Below are positions 8,364-16,541 of a DNA stretch of 64,000 bases, piece by piece (the stretch's first letter is position 1; the number at the start of each line of letters is the position of its first letter). The stretch comes from an uncultured Sphingomonadaceae bacterium (GTDB lineage: Bacteria; Pseudomonadota; Alphaproteobacteria; Sphingomonadales; Sphingomonadaceae): NCBI GenBank assembly GCA_947501325.1, contig CANMVC010000001.1, positions 868,001 through 932,000 of the forward strand. The letters run 5' to 3'. Under the pieces are notes generated by a model. That model was not told the DNA's origin. It saw nothing but the letters and a program-made list of their open reading frames with translations, and ran no database searches. A program made the translations under genes and the position numbers.

Positions 8364-9458
8364 ATGGATAAAAAAATTAGTGGGCAAGCGGCCCAAAAAT
8401 CGTTCTTGGGTTCTATACTGAACATGGCTAGCCCTTGGGGCAATGGTGGCGGAGATGACGGCAAAGGCGGCGGTCCACGCAACCCGTGGGGGTCGCCTTC
8501 TGCCGGGTCATCCGGCGGTGGTGGACGCAAAGGCGGTGCCACTTCGCTTGAAGAGCTTTTCAAGAAAGGAACCGGCGGCGGCTTTAAAGGCGGCATACCG
8601 ACACGGCCCGGCGGACGTCCGTGGTGGCCGATACTGCTTATCGGGTTTATCATCCTGTGGGTCTTGCTGACCTCCATCCATCGCGTCAGTCCTCAGGAAC
8701 GCGGCGTTGTTACTCTATTGGGTTCGTATTACAGCACATTGACACCAGGCCTCCATTTCACTGCACCTGCACCGATTATGTCCATGGCGCGCATTGATGT
8801 GGAAGAAATTCGTACCATCGATATTCCAACCGGTGATTCAGAAAAACTGATTTTGACCGGTGACCAGAATATCGTCGATCTCGCTTATTCCGTGCGTTGG
8901 AATATCAAGGCACCGGAATTATTCATGTTTCAGCTCGCTGAGCCGGAAGAGACAATCAAGGAAGTGGCAGAATCTTCGATGCGCGCTGCCGTGGCCAATT
9001 TCACGCTCGATGACACTATCGGTTCCGAGCGGACCGAAATCGAGCAGCAAGTTGAAGTTAATATGCAGGAAATTCTGGATACCTATAAGGCTGGCGTGGT
9101 CATTCGCGGTATCGCGATTAAAAAAGCCGATCCACCGGCTGCGGTAAATGATGCGTTTAAAGAAGTGTCCGCAGCCCAGCAGACCGCGCAAACATATCTT
9201 AACGAGGCCCGCGCTTATGCTCAGCAGCTGACGGCGCAAGCGCAAGGTGAATCAGCAGCTTTCGACAAGGTCTACGCGGAGTATCGTTTAGCCCCTCGCG
9301 TCACTCGCCAGCGTATGTATTACGAGACAATGGAGCGGGTTTTGTCGCAGGTGGATAAAACAATTATCGAGGCCGACGGCGTAACGCCATATCTACCACT
9401 ACCGGAAATCAGGAAACGAGCCCAGGCACCGGCTGCGCAAATTGTGGAGGCGAAATAA
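8364..9458 (+). CDS. hflK: FtsH protease modulator HflK
   Basis: The 364-residue SPFH-domain protein has a Gly-rich cytoplasmic N-terminus (residues 25-85), one membrane segment at about 87-103, and the SPFH region starting at VSPQERGVV, followed by a coiled coil with alternating Ala/Gln/Glu. With HflC it forms the cage around FtsH in the inner membrane and restrains degradation of membrane proteins. The TAATG junction gives a 1-base overlap with hflC, so the two are translated in sequence. The Gly-rich N-terminal region is typical for the family. Confidence 0.95.
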   Translation: MDKKISGQAAQKSFLGSILNMASPWGNGGGDDGKGGGPRNPWGSPSAGSSGGGGRKGGATSLEELFKKGTGGGFKGGIPTRPGGRPWWPILLIGFIILWVLLTSIHRVSPQERGVVTLLGSYYSTLTPGLHFTAPAPIMSMARIDVEEIRTIDIPTGDSEKLILTGDQNIVDLAYSVRWNIKAPELFMFQLAEPEETIKEVAESSMRAAVANFTLDDTIGSERTEIEQQVEVNMQEILDTYKAGVVIRGIAIKKADPPAAVNDAFKEVSAAQQTAQTYLNEARAYAQQLTAQAQGESAAFDKVYAEYRLAPRVTRQRMYYETMERVLSQVDKTIIEADGVTPYLPLPEIRKRAQAPAAQIVEAK

Positions 9459-10309
9459 TGGGTAACGTCATGAAAAATCCCGTCGCACTGGGCATAATCG
9501 CTTTCGGTTTGATCCTCGTATTGATCAACACATTGGTCATTGTACCAGAAACCCGTCAGGGCATCGTGGTCCGTTTTGGTGAGCCTGTGAGAATTTTAAA
9601 CCGCTACGAAGATGGCGAGCCATTTGGAGCGACGCTGACCAACCTTAACGCGAAAGCCCCTTTCCTTGAGCAGGTTGTCTGGATCGACAAGCGCATCCTG
9701 GATGTTGAAATGGAGCAACAGCAAGTGCTCTCGACCGATCAATTGCGATTGCAGGTCGATGCCTTTGCGCGTTTTCGCATCACCAATCCGCTCCGCATGT
9801 ATATCGCAGCCGGCAATGAAGCGCGCGTGGCCGACGAGCTGCGTCCTATCCTTGGTTCGGCTCTGCGGAACGAGCTTGGTAAACGGCCTTTTGCGGCGCT
9901 GCTGAGCCCGGAACGCGGCCAGGTGATGGATAATATCAAAACCGGTCTCAACCGGGTCGCACGCCAATATGGCGCCGAGATTGTCGATGTGCGGATCAAA
10001 CGTGCCGATCTTCCCGACGGTACACCGCTAGAAAGCGCCTATCAGCGCATGCGGACAGCGCGTGAGCAGGAAGCCCGTACAATCAAGGCGCAAGGTGCCA
10101 AGCAAGCTCAGATTATTCGCGCAGAAGCAGACGCGAGTGCGGCGAGAACCTATGCCGAAAGCTTCGGCAAAGACGCGGAGTTCTATGATTTTTACCGCGC
10201 TATGAAAAGCTATGAAACAACCTTCCGCAAAGGGCAGGAGGGCGATCCAAGCTCATCCTTCGTGCTGTCGCCAGACAATGAATATCTGCGCCAGTTCCGC
10301 GGCAGATAA
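9458..10309 (+). CDS. hflC: FtsH protease modulator HflC
   Basis: The 283-residue partner of HflK has a single N-terminal membrane segment at about residues 8-27 and an SPFH domain starting at VPETRQGIVVRFGEPV. The second half is a long helix with the QEARTIKAQGAKQAQIIRAE pattern typical of the family. It sits in the periplasmic cage of the HflKC-FtsH complex. It overlaps hflK by 1 base and is followed 6 bases later by the NTF2-fold gene and then the DegP-type protease, a common envelope-quality-control arrangement. Confidence 0.95.
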   Translation: MGNVMKNPVALGIIAFGLILVLINTLVIVPETRQGIVVRFGEPVRILNRYEDGEPFGATLTNLNAKAPFLEQVVWIDKRILDVEMEQQQVLSTDQLRLQVDAFARFRITNPLRMYIAAGNEARVADELRPILGSALRNELGKRPFAALLSPERGQVMDNIKTGLNRVARQYGAEIVDVRIKRADLPDGTPLESAYQRMRTAREQEARTIKAQGAKQAQIIRAEADASAARTYAESFGKDAEFYDFYRAMKSYETTFRKGQEGDPSSSFVLSPDNEYLRQFRGR

Positions 10310-10315
10310 TCGGTT

Positions 10316-10756
10316 TTGACGTCTAACCGGGCCATAGTAACCGCCTATTATGAGGCGCTTGCCCGGTTAGACGTCACCGCATTTGAAACGCTGCATCATG
10401 CGGATGTCGTTTACAACGTGTCAGGGAATACTATCATTTCAGGCCGTTATGATAGCTTTGCGGCTCTTAAAAGGGTCTTGCCACTGATCTTCGAAGCGTT
10501 GGATTTTGAACAATTTCAGTTCGCTAAAAATTGGAAAATCATGACTGAAGGCGACGATGGCATTACTGCTATTATGGAAGCACAAGGCATGGCAAAAAAC
10601 GGTCGGCGCTATGACCAGCGATACGCCCATATTTTTTCGTTTCGCGATGGCAAAATCGCTTCAGTCCATGAATTTTTTGATACGCAACTCGCTAATGAGT
10701 CGCTGGAATTCACAGGAAAAGCGCCCTGCCAGACAGATGGAGATTTCGCGCTGTAG
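10316..10756 (+). CDS. NTF2-like / SnoaL-type protein, TTG start
   Basis: The 146-residue product is a single NTF2-like domain (TAYYEALARLDVTAFETLHH near residue 10, RRYDQRYAHIFSFRDGKIASVHEFFD near residue 90). Such proteins range from ketosteroid isomerase-type enzymes to simple ligand-binding proteins; no catalytic residue set is clear enough to choose. The start is a TTG 6 bases after hflC, chosen because the domain begins immediately; no good ribosome-binding site is seen, so translational coupling to hflC is likely. The next gene is 300 bases away. Confidence 0.75.
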   Translation: MTSNRAIVTAYYEALARLDVTAFETLHHADVVYNVSGNTIISGRYDSFAALKRVLPLIFEALDFEQFQFAKNWKIMTEGDDGITAIMEAQGMAKNGRRYDQRYAHIFSFRDGKIASVHEFFDTQLANESLEFTGKAPCQTDGDFAL

Positions 10757-11056
10757 CAGCATAAAAATGCTGCGCATTTGGTTCAACCGCAGAACATCGA
10801 CTACATTTGTCGTTTTTTCTACCGGAGAGCTATTTTTTTCGACAAAATGGCTATTTTTGGGTTGCGAATGCCTTTTGTCACACCCAGATATTGGGGACGG
10901 GGACTAAAAACACCCATCTTATAGCTGATCTTAAAGATCGACTGTGGTAACATTCAAATTCGGTTCATAAATTCTGCGCCAATGATTTATGTAACTTGAA
11001 TGAGTTCGGCATCGAATTAACAATATCGATGCCGGTAAATTGAGAGGAATATTATT
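10757..11056. other. Intergenic region upstream of the DegP-type protease
   Basis: These 300 bases separate the NTF2-fold gene from the protease and contain no convincing gene. The right half is AT-rich and must carry the protease promoter. It contains a strong dyad (arms at 11007-11015 and 11026-11034) and a GAGAGGA ribosome-binding site at 11042-11048. I could not identify a heat-shock or ECF-type promoter with confidence. Confidence 0.6.
11007..11034 (+). promoter_or_regulatory. 9-bp inverted repeat upstream of the protease start
   Basis: CGGCATCGA at 11007-11015 and TCGATGCCG at 11026-11034 form perfect 9-bp arms around a 10-base AT-rich loop. The dyad ends 8 bases before the ribosome-binding site of the DegP-type gene. 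It could be an operator or a leader-RNA hairpin that affects translation. There is no following U-run, so it is not an intrinsic terminator. Confidence 0.5.
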
Positions 11057-12592
11057 GTGCGTTACGCTTATGGAATTTCAGCAGCTTTGCTTTTGGCAGG
11101 AGGCGCTGCGACGCTATCTGGCGTCGGTTCCGCTGGTGCTCAAGTCGCTGCTAATGACAGCCAAGTAATGAAAGCCGCTGCACCTCGTGCTGGTGCGCCA
11201 ATGAGCTTTGCCGATTTGACCGAACAATTGCAGCCTGCGGTTGTGAATATCTCTACAACGCAGAAAGTGCGTGTCAGTAACAACCCATTTGCCGGAACAC
11301 CGTTTGGCGGATTGTTCGGCAACCGCCGCGGCGGTGATAATGGTGGCGAGCAAACCCGTCAGGCGCAATCATTGGGTTCCGGTTTTATCATTTCTGCCGA
11401 TGGCTATGTTGTGACCAACAATCATGTTGTTGCTCCAGGCAATCGCAATGCGACGATTGAATCCATCACTGTAATCATGCCCGATCGTACCGAATATGAA
11501 GCGACATTGGTCGGTCGTGACGCTGCCTCTGATATTGCGGTTCTCAAGATCAACGCGGATAAGGACCTGCCGTTTGTCGAATTCGGCGATAGCGAAGGCG
11601 CCCGCGTTGGCGACTGGGTCATTGCAATTGGCAATCCCTTCGGCCTTGGCGGCACTGTGACAACCGGCATCTTGTCAGCCATCCACCGCAACACCGGACA
11701 GGGCGGCGCCTATGACCGCTTCCTGCAGACCGATGCATCCATCAACCGCGGTAATAGCGGCGGCCCCATGTTCGATCTCAATGGGAACGTGATTGGAATC
11801 AACAATGCGATCATTTCGCCCACAGGCGGAAATGTTGGTATTGGTTTTGCCATCCCTGCCGAAGTCGCCGTTCCGATTGTCAATACGCTGCGCAAAGGCG
11901 AAAAAATTGAACGCGGTTATCTGGGTGTACAGATCAGCCCCTTGACCGAAGATCTTGCAGACTCCCTGGGTCTGCCTAAAAATCGCGGTGAATTCATCCA
12001 AAGCGTGGTACCGGGTGAAGGCGCATCGAAAGCTGGCATTCAAGCGGGCGACGTGATCGTTAAGGTCAATGGCCGTGCGGTCACTCCTGATCAGACCCTC
12101 TCTTTCCTCGTGGCTAACCTGCCTGTTGGTACCAAGGTTCCGATTGAACTGCTCCGTGATGGCAAAACCGTGAAAGTGAACGCGACGCTCGGTGAACGCC
12201 CCTCGGAAGAAGAGTTGGCCGGTAGCTTTGATCCCGATGCTGAAGATCCGATGGGCACAGATGAAGATGGCGCAAGCGCCGAAGCCACCGCAAAGGCCCT
12301 TGGCTTGTCGGTGGTCGATCTGACCCCTGCTATCGCCCGTCAAATCCGTGTGCCTTCGAACCAGAAAGGCGTCGTGGTATCGACGGTTGATCGCAATAGC
12401 GATGCAGCCCGTAAGGGTATAACGCGGACGACAGTGATTATTAGCGTTAATCGCCGCCCAATAAATACGGCTGCAGATTTGGACAAGGCGATTAGCGCCG
12501 CCAAACGGTCAAATCGCGAAGCGGTCTTGCTACAAGTCAAACAAGGCGGCCGTGATGCACGATTTGTTCCTGTGCGCCTCAACGAAGGCTAA
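11057..12592 (+). CDS. degP: DegP/HtrA (Do-family) periplasmic serine protease
   Basis: The 511-residue protease has a signal peptide (about 1-29, ending GAQ), a trypsin-like domain with triad His123 (VTNNHVV), Asp159 (ASDIAVL) and Ser234 (GNSGGPMF), and two PDZ domains (about 275-370 and 410-505). It degrades or refolds damaged envelope proteins in the periplasm. The GTG at 11057 is chosen because GAGAGGA lies 8 bases upstream and the signal peptide starts there. It follows hflKC, a conserved alphaproteobacterial arrangement, and is terminated by the hairpin at 12621. DegP versus DegQ type cannot be separated reliably. Confidence 0.93.
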   Translation: MRYAYGISAALLLAGGAATLSGVGSAGAQVAANDSQVMKAAAPRAGAPMSFADLTEQLQPAVVNISTTQKVRVSNNPFAGTPFGGLFGNRRGGDNGGEQTRQAQSLGSGFIISADGYVVTNNHVVAPGNRNATIESITVIMPDRTEYEATLVGRDAASDIAVLKINADKDLPFVEFGDSEGARVGDWVIAIGNPFGLGGTVTTGILSAIHRNTGQGGAYDRFLQTDASINRGNSGGPMFDLNGNVIGINNAIISPTGGNVGIGFAIPAEVAVPIVNTLRKGEKIERGYLGVQISPLTEDLADSLGLPKNRGEFIQSVVPGEGASKAGIQAGDVIVKVNGRAVTPDQTLSFLVANLPVGTKVPIELLRDGKTVKVNATLGERPSEEELAGSFDPDAEDPMGTDEDGASAEATAKALGLSVVDLTPAIARQIRVPSNQKGVVVSTVDRNSDAARKGITRTTVIISVNRRPINTAADLDKAISAAKRSNREAVLLQVKQGGRDARFVPVRLNEG

Positions 12593-12620
12593 GACGGCAT
12601 AAAAGCTTGTAACATTACAC

Positions 12621-12649
12621 AAAGGCCAGCGCATCGCGCTGGCCTTTTT
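12621..12649 (+). terminator. Intrinsic terminator after the DegP-type gene
   Basis: AAAGGCCAGCGC and GCGCTGGCCTTT pair around a 3-base loop and are followed by a T-run. It lies 29 bases after the protease stop and closes the hflK-hflC-protease transcription unit before the HerA-like gene. Confidence 0.88.
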
Positions 12650-12698
12650 GCTTGGTCATGGATATCCTGAAAACTTAAACGATCAAGGGGATTCGGGA

Positions 12699-14279
12699 AT
12701 GGCTGCAGCAACAGAGATATTTTTGGGGCTGGGTGGTAATGAACGTCAGAGCCTGAACCTCAAACGCGCCAATCGCCATGGTCTTATCGCGGGCGCAACA
12801 GGCACCGGTAAAACCGTGACGCTGCAAGGCCTGGCTGAGAGCTTTTCAGCCAATGGCGTTCCCGTATTCGTAGCGGATGTCAAAGGCGATCTGGCCGGAA
12901 TTTCCATGGCGGGCTCTTCGACATTCAAACATGCCGAAAAGCTGGAAGAACGCGCAGAAGAACTGGGCATGAGTGACTATGCCTATTCGGACAATCCGGC
13001 GATATTCTGGGATCTTTATGGCAAGCAAGGCCATCCCATCCGCACGACGATCACCGAGATGGGACCGCTACTTCTAGCGCGGTTAATGGATCTGAATGAC
13101 ACGCAAGAAGGCGTGCTTAACATCGTCTTCCGCTTTGCCGATGAAGAAGGCCTGTTGCTGCTCAACCTCGACGATCTGCAATCAATGCTCGCCTATACTT
13201 CGGAAAACGCGAAAACCCTGTCCGCCAAATATGGCAATGTCAGCAAAACTAGTGTCGGCGCGATCCAGCGTCAGCTGCTGCAACTTGACAGCCAAGGCGC
13301 GGGCCAGTTTTTCGGTGAGCCGGCCCTCGAGATCGACGATTTTATCAAATGCGATGATCAGGGCCGTGGCTATATCAATGTGCTGGCAGCTGACCAGTTG
13401 ATGCGCAGTCCAAAGCTTTATGCGACGTTCCTCCTCTGGTTACTCGCCGAGCTTTTTGAAACGCTGCCCGAAGTCGGTGATCCGGAAAAACCGAAACTCG
13501 TTTTCTTCTTTGACGAAGCCCATTTGCTGTTCGATGACGCCCCCAAGGCATTGGAGGACAAGATCGAACAGGTGGTACGGCTGATCCGCTCCAAGGGCGT
13601 TGGTGTTTATTTCGTTACGCAAAATCCGGTCGATATTCCTGAAGAAGTCGCCGGACAGCTTGGCAACCGGGTACAGCACGCCCTGCGCGCCTTTACGCCG
13701 CGCGACAAAAAAGCCATCAAGGCCGCGGCCGATACATTCCGGATCAACCCCGACCTGGATGTCGAAGAGGCGATTACCGAACTGCGGGTTGGTGAAGCAC
13801 TGGTCTCCACTTTGATGGAAGACGGAGCCCCTTCGATTGTCCAACGCACTCTCATCAAACCTCCTCGCTCTCGACTAGGGCCTGTTACCGCTAAAGAACG
13901 GGCCATCATGCAGTCCATATCGCCCTATGATGGCAAATATGACGAGGAAATCGACCGGAACAGCGCCGAGGAAATATTGGCGCAAAAGGTGATTGACGCC
14001 ACTGAGACCGCCAAAGAGGTCGAAGAAAAAGGCGAAGAGGAGGTCCGCAAGCAACCGCGCAAGACCAAGAGCATGTGGGAGAAGGCCTTTAGTCGCGGAG
14101 CAAAGGTCGCGATGGGCTCTGCGGCAGGCATGGCCGCCTCAACTATGCTCGGAAAGAAATCACGGGCCAACCCGATGCGATCCGGCGTGACCTCAGCTGT
14201 CGGCTCCATCGCAACCGAACTTGCCGGCCCTGTTGCCGGACGCTTTGTCAGAAACCTAATCGGTGGATTGATGCGCTAA
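12699..14279 (+). CDS. HerA-like ATPase, DUF853 family
   Basis: The 526-residue protein has Walker A GATGTGKT at residues 32-39, a Walker [10 protein letters not shown] near residue 273, and the [21 protein letters not shown] segment of the DUF853 family (E. coli YjgR type). These are FtsK/HerA-class ATPases of unclear role, possibly in DNA processing. The start is the ATG at 12699 with AAGGGG 9 bases upstream; a start 51 bases earlier would lie in the terminator. The C-terminal 100 residues are Lys/Glu-rich and then Gly/Ala-rich, as in other members. It appears to be a single-gene unit. Confidence 0.88.
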   Translation: MAAATEIFLGLGGNERQSLNLKRANRHGLIAGATGTGKTVTLQGLAESFSANGVPVFVADVKGDLAGISMAGSSTFKHAEKLEERAEELGMSDYAYSDNPAIFWDLYGKQGHPIRTTITEMGPLLLARLMDLNDTQEGVLNIVFRFADEEGLLLLNLDDLQSMLAYTSENAKTLSAKYGNVSKTSVGAIQRQLLQLDSQGAGQFFGEPALEIDDFIKCDDQGRGYINVLAADQLMRSPKLYATFLLWLLAELFETLPEVGDPEKPKLVFFFDEAHLLFDDAPKALEDKIEQVVRLIRSKGVGVYFVTQNPVDIPEEVAGQLGNRVQHALRAFTPRDKKAIKAAADTFRINPDLDVEEAITELRVGEALVSTLMEDGAPSIVQRTLIKPPRSRLGPVTAKERAIMQSISPYDGKYDEEIDRNSAEEILAQKVIDATETAKEVEEKGEEEVRKQPRKTKSMWEKAFSRGAKVAMGSAAGMAASTMLGKKSRANPMRSGVTSAVGSIATELAGPVAGRFVRNLIGGLMR

Positions 14280-14288
14280 ACGCTCAAT

Positions 14289-14690
14289 TCAATCTTTCGT
14301 ACCAAAGAAATTGGCGACTATATCCTTTGCGATTCGCATCGGGCGCAAGGTGTCTGCGTCAACGCAGCACCAGCTTGACTGCACTTCGGCTAGCACGTCT
14401 TCGCCGCGGCGAATGATCGTGCTGTAAAAGGCGCGCGCGCCATGGACTTTTTCTAGCAGCACTTCGGCAATGACATCATCGTCTAAAAAGGCGGGTTTCC
14501 TGTAGGTTATCTCATGTTTCAGCGCTACCCAGAGATGCGTCGCGACCGCTTCTGACGGCGCTATTTTCTCCCAATGAGCTACCACTGCATCCTGCACCCA
14601 GGTGAGATAGTTGGCGTTATTTACATGGCCCATAAAGTCGATATCGTCGGGCTCAATAGCAATATTGTGGTGATGGGGGATGCTGTTCAT
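14289..14690 (-). CDS. Acyl-CoA thioesterase, 4HBT/YbgC hot-dog family
   Basis: The 133-residue product has the hot-dog signature DIDFMGHVNNANYLTWVQDA at residues 16-35, with Asp18 as the expected catalytic residue and HVNN following. It would hydrolyse acyl-CoA thioesters in the cytoplasm. The ATG at 14690 is chosen because the domain starts there; the longer open frame adds 25 residues with no homology-like features. No Shine-Dalgarno is visible: instead an 18-base dyad occupies the bases just upstream. It converges with the HerA-like gene, leaving 9 bases between stops. Confidence 0.85.
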   Translation of the reverse strand: MNSIPHHHNIAIEPDDIDFMGHVNNANYLTWVQDAVVAHWEKIAPSEAVATHLWVALKHEITYRKPAFLDDDVIAEVLLEKVHGARAFYSTIIRRGEDVLAEVQSSWCCVDADTLRPMRIAKDIVANFFGTKD

Positions 14691-14693
14691 ATT

Positions 14694-14711
14694 GCTAACA
14701 ATAATGTTAGC
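14694..14711 (-). promoter_or_regulatory. 18-base dyad abutting the thioesterase start
   Basis: GCTAACA (14694-14700) and TGTTAGC (14705-14711) are perfect 7-bp arms around ATAA, ending 3 bases before the thioesterase ATG. The position would cover the ribosome-binding site or the transcription start of a leaderless message. It may be the operator of a local regulator or a translational hairpin; no regulator gene is adjacent. Confidence 0.45.
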
Positions 14712-14877
14712 GGTGCACGATTGATAGGGTAAAAGCAAAAAAGCGACATGCTGGTGCAATATCATGCCGGATGGACAGCGGATTTTGTACTATGCTACCA
14801 TTGAACCATAACGATGGGCAGCCATGTGATGCCTTGGGGTTTCCTGAGATTAGCCAATAACTGTCCACTTTGATGGA

Positions 14878-15966
14878 CTAGGCGAGCCTCAGTTTGAAAT
14901 TTTCGAAGACTAATGGCCGTTCGAGCGCAAAATCCTGAAAGGCTGTTGCACCGCTGATCGAAGACAAAAATCCATCTACAGCCACCTTATCTGCACTGTC
15001 CAATCCCCGATAATAGTCCAAAGCGCGCTGCGCCATCCACAAGCTAAACGGCGGCGCTATCCGTTGACCGGTTACGCCTTCTACAGTGAATTCCGCCATG
15101 CCCACAGCACGCGGCATCTGAGCATCCTCATTGGCCTCAGCCCAAGCCTTCAGCATGTTAGCTGTTGTCTGGAGAAACGGCATCTGCTCGGCCATCATCC
15201 GCGCTAGAACCGGAACCAGCGTCTCTGGCACTTCATCATCGGGCAAAAAATCACCGGATAGCGGCGCTTTGACGTCGACCATTCGCTCAACCCAGCCAGC
15301 CACGCGCGGCGCTAGTCGTTTCATGATCTCACCAGATGCCGGATCACGATAGAGATGGGCATAAAGTGGGCCGATCAGGCCATAATCGCCGATAGAAGGC
15401 CGCGAGCCTAATAGATAATCGTGGGCTGCAAAATGCGTGTCTAGATCGGCTAATAGAGCTTCGTAACTCGCTTCGATGGCCGGTATCGTGACAGGGTTAA
15501 TCCCCAAGATCGGGCAGAAGCCTTTGAAATTGGATCCGCGCTCTCTGCCAATAGCGAGCTGTTCCTCTTTGCTCGCATCGGGAGCTGCGGTTGCGCCAAA
15601 TTCTCCGTAAACCCATTCTTCATTGTAATTCCAGCGATAATGCATCGCCGGGATCACCAACCATTCGTCACCAAAAGTTTCCAGTAGTAAGGCCACCAAC
15701 CCCTGTTTCGGCGTATCAGGATAAACCGAAGGGCCACCAACAGTCTCTTCAAAATGATCAATAATGCAGGTCGTATCCTGAATGGTTTGACCATCATCAG
15801 TATCCAAAACCGGGATCACGGGACGGCCTACTTTGGGTACGATGATGTTTTTATAGACATCTCCCGACGAGAGGATCTCTTCGTAATCCACACCTTTCCA
15901 ATCCAGATAGGCGCGGGCTTTTCCAGAATAAAGGGACAGCGGTGCGGCGTATAATTTATGCGTCAT
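14878..15966 (-). CDS. Glutathione S-transferase family protein
   Basis: The 362-residue protein opens with a thioredoxin-like GST domain (KLYAAPLSLYSGKARAYLDW, then VPVLDTDDGQTIQDTTCII) and continues with a long helical C-terminal half. It is clearly longer than the usual 200-220 residues, with about 140 extra residues at the C-terminal side. The expected role is glutathione conjugation or a related thiol reaction, substrate unknown. The ATG at 15966 forms TGATG with the queF stop, so the pair is probably co-transcribed; the open frame extends 15 codons further but inside queF. Confidence 0.85.
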   Translation of the reverse strand: MTHKLYAAPLSLYSGKARAYLDWKGVDYEEILSSGDVYKNIIVPKVGRPVIPVLDTDDGQTIQDTTCIIDHFEETVGGPSVYPDTPKQGLVALLLETFGDEWLVIPAMHYRWNYNEEWVYGEFGATAAPDASKEEQLAIGRERGSNFKGFCPILGINPVTIPAIEASYEALLADLDTHFAAHDYLLGSRPSIGDYGLIGPLYAHLYRDPASGEIMKRLAPRVAGWVERMVDVKAPLSGDFLPDDEVPETLVPVLARMMAEQMPFLQTTANMLKAWAEANEDAQMPRAVGMAEFTVEGVTGQRIAPPFSLWMAQRALDYYRGLDSADKVAVDGFLSSISGATAFQDFALERPLVFENFKLRLA

Positions 15967-16445
15967 CAACCACGCCCCCGATAAGGAGCCACGCCCTGGT
16001 CGGGTATCCACAACCCTTTAGGCGGTTCGCCGGACTGCCAGAACACATCGATGGGGATTCCACCGCGCGGATACCAATAGCCGCCGATGCGAAGCCATTT
16101 GGGTTTCATCTCAGTAAACAGACGCTGTCCTATGCCCACCGTGCAGTCTTCATGAAAGGCGGCATGGTTACGGAATGACCCCAAAAATAGCTTGAGCGAT
16201 TTGGATTCCACGATGGTCTGATCCGGCGCATAATCGATAACCAGATGGGCAAAATCAGGTTGCGCCGTGACTGGGCAAAGCGACGTAAATTCCGGCACAG
16301 CAAAGCGTGTCAGATAAAGTTCTCCCACCCTCGGGTTGGGAACATAATCAAGGACTGCCTCTTCTGGCGTAGCTGGCAGGGCGCTGTCCTGACCGAGGAA
16401 GCGTGGGGCGGATTTTGTTGTGTCATTATCTGTCATGCAGGTCAT
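15966..16445 (-). CDS. queF: NADPH-dependent 7-cyano-7-deazaguanine reductase
   Basis: The 159-residue enzyme reduces preQ0 to preQ1 in queuosine synthesis. The nucleophile Cys57 ([11 protein letters not shown]), Asp64 and the substrate and NADPH-binding ESKSLKLF motif at residues 80-87 are all present. It is the short, single-domain (unimodular) QueF form. The start may instead be the second Met, at 16436, since neither has a clear ribosome-binding site. I looked for a preQ1 riboswitch in the 96 bases up to the divergent gene and saw none. The GST gene follows directly. Confidence 0.93.
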   Translation of the reverse strand: MTCMTDNDTTKSAPRFLGQDSALPATPEEAVLDYVPNPRVGELYLTRFAVPEFTSLCPVTAQPDFAHLVIDYAPDQTIVESKSLKLFLGSFRNHAAFHEDCTVGIGQRLFTEMKPKWLRIGGYWYPRGGIPIDVFWQSGEPPKGLWIPDQGVAPYRGRG

Positions 16446-16541
16446 CTAATGCACAGGGCGGCTCATGTCATCCCTACGCGAATATTCATTGGTGGTTCAG
16501 CGAACAAGGCGGCAAAACATAGGCCAGGGTCGAAAAGGGCA

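Noticed and set aside
11675-12343. 222-codon minus-strand frame
   Set aside because: Antisense to the DegP-type protease; no ribosome-binding site or domain.
16245-16541. 99-codon upstream extension of the proline-rich membrane protein
   Set aside because: It overlaps queF antisense; the signal-like segment and ribosome-binding site are at 16542.
16446-16541. Possible preQ1 riboswitch before queF
   Set aside because: No hairpin with the A-rich tail and pseudoknot pairing of preQ1 classes was found.
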